A DNA stretch of 64,000 bases from Amaurobius ferox. Its lineage: Eukaryota > Arthropoda > Arachnida > Araneae > Amaurobiidae. Made by a program: the position numbers and the translations under genes. Shown here piece by piece: positions 34,893 to 44,836 of this stretch. The notes beneath the pieces were generated by a model that saw only the letters and a program-made list of their open reading frames with translations, was not told the DNA's origin and searched no databases. The stretch is taken from the NCBI GenBank assembly GCA_951213105.1, contig OX578145.1, forward strand, positions 8,205,191 to 8,269,190, in the 5' to 3' direction. Positions within the stretch are counted from its first letter, which is position 1; the number at the start of each line of letters is the position of its first letter.

Positions 34893-35830
34893 ACTTTCCC
34901 TATAAACGTAGTATAATGTATAGGGAAAGTACAAGTATTGTGACGGGGTCGAAAATTAGAATTTGAGTATTCCACAGAAGAGCACGTTTCAAGTATCCCT
35001 GAATTCGAATCGAGTGTTTTTTAGGTGATGTATGTGTATGCATGCATGTTAGTGTGTCTTAGTCTATGGATATAATATTTCACGAACAAATGGGCATTTC
35101 GAACGAAATTGGGTATAAATATTACAATTGGTGAATACTGATTTTGAACGCAATCGAATGTTTAGAAAACTCCCTAAACTTTGGAATAAAATTTTGAAAG
35201 GGAAAAAATAAAAAATAAAAATCAGAACTTTCAATAATTATCATTTTCTTATATAATGTTTCATTAGAAAACGAATGGCATAAACTTTAGAACGCTAGCA
35301 TGAACTGTTCTCGAAATATTGAACGCTTTTTTCAAATAACATTATTTATTATTATTATTATTATTACATAAAATAAAAACAGTATTTACTATTGTGAAAT
35401 ATGTTTTTTCTTTTCACACGAAATATTTTGATTCAAATTTGTTAACATCATTTTCGTGGATCTAGTTCGTTCCATTCGCAAGAGAAGATACTGTATGCAC
35501 TAGTTTGCATTTGGACGCCAACAATTCGCTAATAGTCATTCATTTACATATAAGAAAAGTTCTTCTCTCAGTTCATCTATCGCCAAGATTTGGCGAAATA
35601 TCGTCAACTTGTCGGCTTATTTCATAATGGTATGCTGAATTGACGAAAATAACATCAAAATTGCAAAAATGCCGCTAAGGTTATCGAAAATGATGCCAAA
35701 TTGATGAATTTATTACTGTGATTACATTTACTGTGATTTATTACTGTGATATACATTTTATCACTGTGACCGAAGTCAATTTATTATATTATGTAGGGAG
35801 GACCAACCATGTGCTGGCCACTTAAGATTT
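34893..35830 (+). mobile_element. Family A element (copy 4), old
   Basis: It has a hairpin of ACTTTCCCTATAAACG / GTATAGGGAAAGT, GACGGGGTCGAAAATTAGAA, GAACTGTTCTCGAAATATTG and a decayed 3' end (CCATGTGCTGGCCACTTAAGA). The hairpin resembles B while the body is A, an intermediate type. Confidence 0.65.
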
Positions 35831-36876
35831 TCCTTCTTAGGAGCTTGTTCTTTTTCTCAATTCTTTAAATATATATATATATATATATATATATAAGTTA
35901 GCAGCAGGATCTTCATTAGATGCAATGAACCGAATTGAATTAATACTTATTATTTTAATACTTTTATTCAGAATTTCAAGGTATTTTAGCCCTTTTATTA
36001 ACGATCATTGTTCTGAGAATTGTTATTGTTTTCATACGAAACAATGTTATGAAAATCTTAATAATCCGGGTTCAAATTTTAAACTCAATAATTAAAACTT
36101 ATAATTCATTAATAATACAAAAAATAATTCATGTTCTAATCATGCTAATTGCAAAAGTATTATATCTAATTATAGTCATTTTCATATCTAGACGTATAAT
36201 TTCATAGCGATGTGCACACTCGTTCTGTAGTGATCGTGTCCACATTTCAGTGCGGATTTTTTTCCCCACTCGACTGTTCAAAACGTGTTGAGATAATTAA
36301 ACGCGCACTTTTTTTCAAAATCGCAGCATAAAAATTTTTCGCGAAAATGATGCTTTACAATAATAGTATGAGGAAATGAAAATAGAAGTTTTCTCGTGAT
36401 CACGCTATTTGTATAAACAATTTCACTTAATTTTCAGTATATTGCTTGAAAATAGTTGAAGATTCAAAGGAGTGGCACTTTTCCGCCTGGAAGTGACCTC
36501 ATTTCCGCTTCTTGTCCTCATCTTTCAAATGAGCGTCACCTCATTTACCTCCTTCCGAAAATTTTGCAACGGAACGGCATCTCGGTTCAGGCACGGAACG
36601 CGTCTATGTGAACAAAGGTGGGGAAAAGAGCTTTGAATGGCATTGGGGTGCAGAGAGTTTGGTGCGGGCGACCTAATTAATTATCAAGTTAGATTGGCGC
36701 GACCTATACATGGATTGGGTACTTCGGCATAGTTTTACATGTTGCCATCCATAAAAGAGTCCAATATTAATGTACAATTCAACGCCAAAAACATTGTTCC
36801 ATAGATCTTAAGTACATCATTATTACCCTGTCAAAAAAAAATTGTCATTGCATTACATTTTTCAATTTTTCTTTTT
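35831..36876. other. Unassigned DNA with (AT)n
   Basis: (AT)n at about 35868-35895. A GC-richer stretch occurs at 36470-36720. No gene was recognised. Confidence 0.4.
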
Positions 36877-37185
36877 ACATGCCCTGCAATACATGGTAAT
36901 GTATAGGGGAAGTATTAGAATCATGCCGAAAGTCACAACTCGAGTTTTCGACGGATCTACACGTTTTGGGACCTCTAGAACACACACAAAAAATATTTTT
37001 AGCGTGACGTCTGTGTGTGTGTGTCTGTCTGTGCAATGTGTATACCCACTCTTACTGAAAAACTTTTTGACCGAATTTCATAAAATTTGGTAGGTAAGTC
37101 GCTTGTAGGTGAGTCTGGTGCTGATTAGATTTTGGTACGGTTCGGTATGAAAGAACCTGCCTTTTTTTTTGCGTGAGTTTGGTAA
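36877..37185 (+). mobile_element. Family B element, 5' fragment
   Basis: It has the 5' hairpin GCCCTGCAATACATGGTAAT then CGACGGATCTACACGTTTTG and GCGTGACGTCTGTGTGTG, and runs to GATTAGATTTTGGTACGGTT. The 3' part is missing. Confidence 0.75.
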
Positions 37186-37543
37186 TAAAAGCTAATGATT
37201 TGGTTTCTCCTTTTCAATTATGTTTCTGCATGGCAACGGCATCTTTCCCGGGTTACTTTCTCTACAGGAATCTCTCTTAACCAAAAGGGAACATTTTATG
37301 ATGTCGTCGTGCCTTAGGAATTGTTATTTTGTTTAGGAATTGCCCAATGGCCGTTCTCGATATATGGAAGAAATTGTTTTCCACAGTGAACGAATCGAAA
37401 GAATCAAGCGATTTCCATGAAATGGGTTATGCGTATTTAAATAGGTAACAGCAATCATTTTATTGATGATTACATTTTTTTTTTAAATCAAAGAATATTA
37501 TAATAAAAACGCAATTATACTAGAATGTTACGAAAATGGTTAC
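37186..37543. other. Unassigned DNA
   Basis: No features recognised. Confidence 0.4.
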
Positions 37544-38238
37544 TTTACATGCAGGGCCGTAGCGTAGCCAGAGACGAGATTGAAGAGGGACATTCAACGG
37601 GGTTCAATAGTCTTAAAGGAGGGGTCACAAAAACACAATTAATCATTGGCATTTAGAAACCATAATAATTATTATATATTTCAATGCATATCAATTATTA
37701 ACAAATAATTGCATATTTATATTTGCAAGCTAAGAGCCGATTATAGATTTCCATATATCAATATTAATATATAATAATTACAATTGATTTTAATGTAAGC
37801 ATTGGCTAGTTATAAAGCTGTTAATAATGTGTAGAAACATTCTGAAAGTGAATACAAGTGAATGCTTAATATTATCTCTTGCCTGCTTTGCAGTTGATTC
37901 CCACTCTATAATGGATAACAGTGAACCCCACAATTATAAAAAATTATCCTAATTACAATTGTCATAATTTTTAAATATTTTTAAATTAAATATGTAAATA
38001 AATGGATCATGAGTATAATCACACATTCAGCTCAATTAAAAAATCTTTAAAACGAAGTCATTTATAAAAAAAGTTATCAAAGAAATTTTTATGCAAAATT
38101 TAAATGCCATTTTATATGAAATTTCATATCACTACTAAACATTTAATATCAGGGGGGCTGACTATAACTCTTGGGAGAGGGGGGGGGGGGGGCTTATCCG
38201 CCTCTGACCCCCTACCTGGATACGGCCCTGTTTACACG
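37544..38238. mobile_element. Short non-autonomous hAT element
   Basis: The flanks are TTTACATG (37544-37551) and TTTACACG (38231-38238), an 8-bp duplication with one change. The element (37552-38230, 679 bp) starts CAGGGCCGTAGC and ends with the complement of CAGGGCCGTATCC. A G-run lies inside the right end, as in the full hAT at 60.85 kb. There is no coding frame. Confidence 0.7.
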
Positions 38239-38401
38239 GGATGTTCATTTCAAAGCGTTTGAAAAGACGCCAACTTGCACTGTTCTCGAAATATCGCACG
38301 TTTCGGATCTAAAATGAAAAATATTAAATATATCCATCATGACCGAATGGATAGATGTTTTGTAAATGCAGCGAAATCTGGCAAAGTGACCATACTGTTT
38401 T

Positions 38402-38511
38402 CCCCATAGACATAGTATCTTTTCCCCATAGACATAGTATCTTTTCCCCATAGACATAGTATCTTTTCCCCATAGACATAGTATCTTTTCCCCATAGACA
38501 TAGTATCTTTG
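38402..38511. repeat. 22-bp minisatellite, five units
   Basis: CCCCATAGACATAGTATCTT-TT is repeated five times with no visible change. The three overlapping minus-strand open frames (repeating YYVYGEKILCLWGKDTMSMG-like residues) come only from this repeat. Confidence 0.9.
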
Positions 38512-38633
38512 ATACGTCTTTGGTTTTCACCCCTTTTCATAAAGTGATCCACTTTCTCAGTCTATTTTTTCACTGCACTTCTAAACATAAATGAATTGAA
38601 ATTGTATTGAAATAAAGATCCAAAGGATATTAG

Positions 38634-39882
38634 AACAAGAAAGATCAATCATGCATAAAGCATTCATTATGAAAAACTTTCCAACTTTAATGCAATTTCA
38701 TTTAAACATCTCTAAAATGCGATGCATTCCTCGTTAATATTTTTTAAATTATCGCCATACTACATTAATTTATTATATTTGAAATCTTAAAGCTTCATCG
38801 AAAAAGATGAACTTCATTCAAATGACGGCATTGAAGTATAAATTGCCTCATTTAAACATCTCTAAAATGCGATACATTCCTCGGTAATATTTTTAAAATT
38901 ATCATAATACTACAATAATTTATTATATTTGAAAACTTCATCGAAAACAACTGAAATTCATTCAAATGACGTCAGAGAAAAAATAACACGCCTCGCTCTC
39001 TCTATAAAAGCAGCACTTCATTCATAAACATTTTCCCATTCATGTCATTCATAACAGTACTCTAAAATAATTTATTTTATTTAAAAACTTAAGACCATGG
39101 AGCTACAAGTAATTAAACTCTATGCTTAAAACATCATCGAAAAAAATCGTCTTTCTCTCTGCAAAATCAATGAATATTTCATTCATATCATGCAGACTCC
39201 ATGAGCTAAATAATTTTGGGTTAAAGCAATACAGCAATTCTTATACAACGCATTCTACATATTTTGCTGTTTACATTTTACATAAGTGAGAAATAGGCTT
39301 CGTTGTAGAAATAATCATATTTGGATGATCATTTAAACTCAAATATATTGTAATTGCGTTGTTTCAGTATGTAGATGCACAAAATTTAAGCAAAAATAAA
39401 GCGCTTTTAGGACAGATCCAACACTCAATATGAATGAAAAAGAACTTTAAAAATCACGATTTTGAGACAAGATGGATGCCATATTTCATTTTGAAGTGGG
39501 TCACGTGATCTTTTCATATCATGGTCACGTGATCGCTTCATATAAGAGGTGTAATTATTATTTTAATTTTTATTTAAAAACTACTGAATATATTTTGCTG
39601 AAATTTTTTTTATATATTTTATGGAACAATTTGAATATTACCTAAAATGTTCGAAGCAATTTGTGAATTTTAAATCCGCTTAAAAAATGTTTGAGAAATT
39701 AGGTTCCATAGGGTTCAATGTATTTCATTTTTTCAACCCGGGTTCAATTCAAAACTATTTGGGTGATATTATTCATTCATATTCCCATAGGTCCTATAGA
39801 CCATCTGAACAATATACTAAAATTTCATTTTGATTAAGTCATTTTTACGGCAGTTATCGTGCTAACGGTCAGACAGACAGAC
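38634..39882 (-). mobile_element. Family C element lacking its 5' terminus
   Basis: It starts AACAAGAAAGATCAATCATG; TGACGTCA is near 38967, and GTCACGTGATC occurs twice near 39500-39535. It stops in the (CAGA) block and continues directly into family B sequence, as if joined through the microsatellite. Confidence 0.8.
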
Positions 39883-40043
39883 AGACCGTATCCGCTCTAG
39901 TTGAAAAACTAAATAGATCAAGTTTTACAAAATTTGGTGGATAAGTCACTCTGGTGCTGATTAGATTTTGGTACGATTCGGAAAAAAAGAATCCTTTTTT
40001 TTTTTTTTTTGCAAAATGGCCAGCAAAAATCGTCAAAATCTAA
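39883..40043 (+). mobile_element. Family B fragment between two C elements
   Basis: It runs from GTATCCGCTCTAGTTGAAAA to CGTCAAAATCTAA. Its variants (CCGCTCT, GATCAAGTTTTACAAAATTT, GTGGATAAGTCACTCTGG) recur only in the B copy at 59.3-59.45 kb, so the two share a common source. Confidence 0.8.
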
Positions 40044-41188
40044 AACAAGAAAGATCAATCATGCATAAAGCATTGATTATGAAACACTTTCTAACTTCAA
40101 TGCAATTTCATTTAAACATCTCTAAAATGCGATACATTCCTCGGTAATATTTTTAAAATTATCGCCATACTATATTAATTTATTATATTTGAAAACTTCA
40201 TCGAAAACAAATGAAATTTATTCAAATGACGTCATCGAAATATAACACGCCTGGCTCTCTCTATAAAAGCAGCATTTCATTCATAATTTTTTTTCCATTC
40301 ATTTCATTCATCACAATACTATAATAATTTATTTCATTTAAAAACTTAAGGCCGTGGAGGTACAAGTAATTAAACTCTATACTTAAAACTTCATCGAAAA
40401 AATCGTCCTCTTCTCTGTACAATCAATGAATATTTCATTCATATCAGCTATATTGCAGACTCCATGAGCTAAATAATTTTGCGTTAAAGAAATGCAGCAA
40501 TTCTTATACAACTCATTCTACATCTTTTTGTATTTACATTTTCCGTAAGTGAAAATTAGGCTTCGTTGTAAAATAATCAAATTTGGATGATCATTTAAAC
40601 TCAAATATATTGTAATTGCGTTGTTTCAGTATGTAGATGAATAGAATTTAAGCAAAAATAAAGCGGTTTTAGGACGGATATAACACTAAATATGAATTAA
40701 AAAGAACTTTAAAAATTACGATTTGGACACAAGAAGGATGCAATATTTTATTTTGAAGTGGATCACGTGATCTTTTCATATAATGGTCACGTGATCTCTT
40801 CATATAAAGGGTGTAATTATTTTATTTTAATTTTTATTTAAAAAAATTATTGAATATATTTTGCTGAAATTTTTTTTATATATTTTATGGGATAATTTTA
40901 ATTATTTCCTAATACTTGCGAAGCAATGTGTGAATTTTAAATTCACTTAAAAGAAGTTTGAAAAATGAGGTCCCGTAGGGTTCAATGTATTTCATTTTTT
41001 CAACCCGGTTTCAATCCAAAACTAATTGGGTGATAGTATTCATTTATATTCCCATAGGTCCCACAGACCGTCTGAACAACATACTAAAATTTCATTTTGA
41101 TAAAGTCATTTGTACGACAGTTACCGTGCTAAAGGACAGACAGAATGAACAAAGTCATAAACACTTTTCAATTTTGTTGTAAAGTGTT
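40044..41188 (-). mobile_element. Family C element, full length
   Basis: Start AACAAGAAAGATCAATCATG, end TTGTTGTAAAGTGTT. It carries TGACGTCA near 40227 and GATCACGTGATC/GTCACGTGATC near 40763-40795. The uninterrupted CACGCCTGGCTCTCTCTAT at about 40246 is the empty site for the SINE found at 58.8 kb. Confidence 0.85.
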
Positions 41189-41246
41189 GATAAAAATGCA
41201 GGGAACATGATCTTGAAAGAATCGAGTCAAATTGGGTGTGTTTCTT

Positions 41247-43130
41247 ACTTTTCCAACATCCATAGCAATGTATTGCGACGGAGGCAAAAATTACAATTAC
41301 AGTTTGGGACGGAACAGATCGTTTCAAGCATCCCTGAACTCGAACCTTGAACGTTTTTGTAATGAAGATGTGTGTGTGCACGTATGTTAGTGTGTGTATA
41401 TGTTAGAGTGCGTTTTTCCGTGTGTTTATGCAACATTAAGCAAGATCAATCATGCATAAATTATGAAACACTTTCCGACTTCAATGCAATGCCATTTAAA
41501 CATCTCTAAAATGCGATACATTCCTCTGTAATATTAAAATTATCACAATACTATATTAATTTATTATATTTGAAAACTTAAAACTTCATCGGAAAAAATG
41601 AACTTCATTCAAATGACGGCATTGAAATATAAATTGCCTGTTTTAAACATCTCTAAAATGCGATACATTCCTCGGTAATATTTTTACATTTGAAAACTTT
41701 ATCGAAAGCAAATGAACTTTATTCAAATGACGTCATCGAAATATAACGCGCTTCTATATAAAAGTAGCATTTCTTTCATAAACTTTTTCCATTCCTTTCA
41801 TTCATCATAATGCTATAATAATTTATTTTATTTAAAAACCATGACGGTACAAGTAATTTAACTCTATGCTTAAAACTTCATCGAAAAAATCGTCTGGTTC
41901 TCTGTGTAAAATCTATGAATGTTTCACTTGTATCAGCTATATTGCAGACTCCATGAGCTAAATAATTTTGCGTTAAGGAAATGCAGCAATTCTTATACAA
42001 CTCATTCTACATATATATTGGTGTTTACAATCTCCATACGTGAAAGTTAGGCTTCGTTGTAGAAATAATCAAAGTTGGATGATCATTTAAACTCAAATAT
42101 ATTGTAATTGCGCTGTTTCCGTATGTAGATGCACAGAATTTAAGCAAAAATAAAGCGGTTTTAGGACGGATGCAACACTGAATATGAATTAAAAAGAACT
42201 TTAAAAATCATGATTTTGAGGTGATCATGATTGGTTTTGATCATGATTGGGTCGCGTGATCTCTTCATATAATGATCACGTGATCTCTTCATATAAAGGA
42301 TGTAATTATTATTTTAATTTTTATTTAAAAAACTACTGAATATATTTTGCTGAATTTTTTTTTATATATTTTATGGGATAATTTGAATATTTCTTTAAAC
42401 TTTCGAAGCAATTTGCGAATTTGAAATCCTCTTAAAAAAATGTTTGAAAAATTAGGTCCCATAGTGTTCAACGCATTTCTTTTTTCAACCCGGGTTCAAT
42501 CCAAAACTAATTGGGTGATATCATTCGTTTATATTCCCATAGGTCCCAGACCGTCTGAATAACATACTAAAATTTCAATTTGATAAAGTCATTTTTACTG
42601 CAGTTATCGTGCTAACGGACAAACAGACAGACAGAATGAACAAAGTCATAAACACTTTTCAACTAGGTTGTAAAGTGTTAAGAAATAATAATAATCATTT
42701 CAAACGAAATTTTTCAATGATGCGAACTTTAGAACATTAGCATGAATCGTTCTCGAGATGTTGCACGGTTAACTAATATATTTTTGAAAGAAAAATGTCA
42801 TAATAAAATAAAGACCTTCAATAATGATACATAATTATTTCATACGTATATTTCTATAATAAAATGAATCACGCACTTTATACGGCTAGTATGAACCGTT
42901 CTCAAGATATTGCCCGTTTTTGAAATAAATTTACCAAAAAAATTAAATTTCAAAACTTTAAAAAGTAGTGAGTAATATCCAACAGGTTCACTTCCCATAT
43001 GCAATGTTATGTGACACATTTGCTGACATCCTTCTCTTGGATCTAGTTCATTCCATTCACGAGAGAATATACCTTTTGCAATAGTTTTATAATTTGACTC
43101 CCAAAAATATAGAGTCATTTTTTTCACGGG
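41247..43130 (+). mobile_element. Family A element (copy 5), split by a C element
   Basis: The 5' part, 41247-41437, has TATTGCGACGGAGGCAAAAA and CAAGCATCCCTGAACTCGAA. The 3' part, 42681-43130, resumes with GAACATTAGCATGAATCGTT-CTCGAGATGTTGCACGG and later TTGGATCTAGTTCATTCCAT. A C element occupies the gap. The A 3' terminus is lost. Confidence 0.7.
41438..42680 (-). mobile_element. Family C element nested in family A
   Basis: It starts AGCAAGATCAATCATGCATA (slightly shortened terminus) and ends GGTTGTAAAGTGTTA. TGACGTCA is near 41729 and GATCACGTGATC near 42275. Its insertion is younger than the A copy around it. Confidence 0.8.
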
Positions 43131-43611
43131 ATATTATCTGAATGTCATTTGAATTTGAATTTTTTGTTATTTTTGACAATGGACAATGGATATCCGAAGT
43201 GGAAGCCTTCGACCTTCTCATGCACATTTACATTTCATATTTGTATCATCCGAATGGTATGAAAATTTTAAATTGAGAATCATTTGGCGGTCTAATATTG
43301 GGGTGGAGGGAATTCCCCGCAACTTATATTTCTTCTTTCCCTACAATACATGGTAATGTTATTAGAATCGGGTCAAAAATCGGAACTCGACTGATCTGGA
43401 CGTTTCGGGAAGTTGATTCGTCCCGTTAAAGACGAAACAACCCTTTTTAACGGGACGTCTCTCTGTGTGTGTGTGTGTCCGTGCAATGTATGTATCCACT
43501 CCAGCTCAAAGACGATTCGACGCCAATTTACAACTTTTGGAGAGTATAAGTCCCTTGTAGTTATCGTCGTGATGCAAATTAGATTTCGGCACCATTGACA
43601 AAAAGAAAAAT

Positions 43612-43811
43612 CTACTCCGCATGAACACGGCGGCAGTTGTGGCAGCGTGCAAATCCAGCGCGCAAACCACCGGGCTACCGCGCCCGAAAATGTGCCAACA
43701 GCACGCGATGTTCCCAGGTGGTCACCCACCCAAGTACTAACCGCGCCCGATGCTGCCTGACTTCTGTGATCTAACGAGAACCGGTGTTTTCAGCACGGTA
43801 CGGCCGTTGGC
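43612..43811 (-). mobile_element. Chimeric 5S rRNA / tRNA SINE
   Basis: Read on the minus strand, a 118-nt 5S-like part (43811 to 43694) is followed after CACATTTTC by a tRNA-like part. The latter has GGGCGCGGTAGCCCGGTGGT-TTGCGC (A box) and then ACTGCCGCCGTGTTCATGCG-GAGTA. The tRNA part lacks about 20 bases including the B box, compared with the SINE at 58.8 kb. A 5S-tRNA head is the architecture known from AmnSINE1-like elements; whether this family has a Deu-type core cannot be seen because the copy is short. No clear target duplication. Confidence 0.75.
43694..43811 (-). rRNA. 5S rRNA-derived sequence (inside the SINE)
   Basis: The complement reads like 5S rRNA throughout: GCCAACGGCCGTACC at the start, ACACCGGTTCTCGTTAGATC, GGGCGCGGTTAGTACTTGGG-TGGGTGACC (box C) and CTGGGAACATCGCGTGCTGT-TGGC at the end. 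The termini still pair. Because it is joined to a tRNA-like part and sits in a B element, I treat it as SINE-derived and not as a functional 5S gene. A lone pseudogene is the alternative. Confidence 0.8.
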
Positions 43812-43921
43812 GTCCGCGTTGTTTTGCGTCATTACGCTCAAATGAATGCATTGTGAAAGAGAAACAAATAGAAAATGAATTTGAGTTTGTAGGGAAAATC
43901 ATGCGCTGTCCATATCCTACA

Positions 43922-44389
43922 TAAGTCAATGCACAACATTTCGTAGCGAAACGAAAGCAATCGTTCTTGAATTACAACAAGTCATACTTTCAGAAAGTGT
44001 TCGAAATATTTTTAGGAGGTTTATTTCTGGACGGCGTTTTTCGTCAAAATCTTGAAATCAACCGTTTTGGAGAAACGATATTCTCCGTTACAAAAAAGTA
44101 ACTCATTCGATATCTGCGAATGAAGGTATTCGTTGGTGAAACAGCGCAAGACAAATACGTAAAAGCATCAACCACTTCCGTGGGGAGGGGGCGCATAATT
44201 CCTCGGGATAAATAAGATAAAATAGTCGCTCCAACTAGAAACCATTTCCTAACAGACCGGCGGATATCCATAGAGAATGTTTTGGGACCAAAAGCTGGTG
44301 TGGCTACACGCTCAAATCCACTTCGTTCTCTTTCGGGATCCGTTCAAATAAAACTTGACTACCCCCAAATAATAAGGATGCTTATTTGT
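43922..44389. other. Unassigned DNA
   Basis: Nothing recognised; the minus-strand frame at 44044-44271 has no known features. Confidence 0.4.
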
Positions 44390-44836
44390 TATTATGAGTG
44401 AGTTTTAATATACATCATCTTTTTCATTTCGCAACTTAATACATTTTAAAACGTCGCCAGCTCCTCAATCCCCCCTCCCCCCCCCAAAAAAAACTTAAAT
44501 ATATCGAGAACGGTTCTTCCTGGAGTCGATCTTATTTGTTTCATCATGAAAAATGACGTATAAAACAAGTATTGGATCGATATATTTCACCGAAATCTAA
44601 TCAACCCATCACTTACTGCCCCATTTTGTTAAATTTTCGTCGAAAAGTTTTGAGTGGAAACACGTTTTACACAAACACACACGCGTAAATACACACACAC
44701 ACAAAAGCGTCCCATTAAAAATAGTGGAATCGGGTTCTAAAATGCCCGAAACGTGTCAATCCGTCAAAACATCGAGTTTCGTGTCTTTTTCAATACTTTC
44801 TCTGTCTATACATTAGCATGCATTGTAAGGAAAGTA
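44390..44836 (-). mobile_element. Family B element, diverged
   Basis: It has ATATCGAGAACGGTTCTTCC, a (CACA) block, AAAGCGTCCCATTAAAAATA and the 5' hairpin ATACTTTCTCTGTC / GTAAGGAAAGTA (44795-44836). Confidence 0.65.

Larger units (their letters stand above)
43335..43921 (+). mobile_element. Family B element interrupted by a 5S-tRNA SINE
   Basis: The B 5' part covers 43335-43610 (CTTTCCCTACAATACATGGT, GGACGTCTCTCTGTGTGTGT, GCAAATTAGATTTCGGCACC). The B 3' end resumes at about 43860 (TTTGAGTTTGTAGGGAAAAT-CATGCGCTGTCC). Confidence 0.7.

Noticed and set aside
38402..38511. CRISPR-like array
   Set aside because: Direct tandem repeat without spacers, in a eukaryotic setting.
38245..38552. Three overlapping frames with YVYGEKILCLWGKDTMSMG-type repeats
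   Set aside because: Produced by a 22-bp minisatellite, whose length is not a multiple of three, so all frames repeat.
43694..43811. Functional 5S rRNA gene
   Set aside because: Fused to a tRNA-like SINE part and inserted in a B element; no tandem array or normal T-run terminator.
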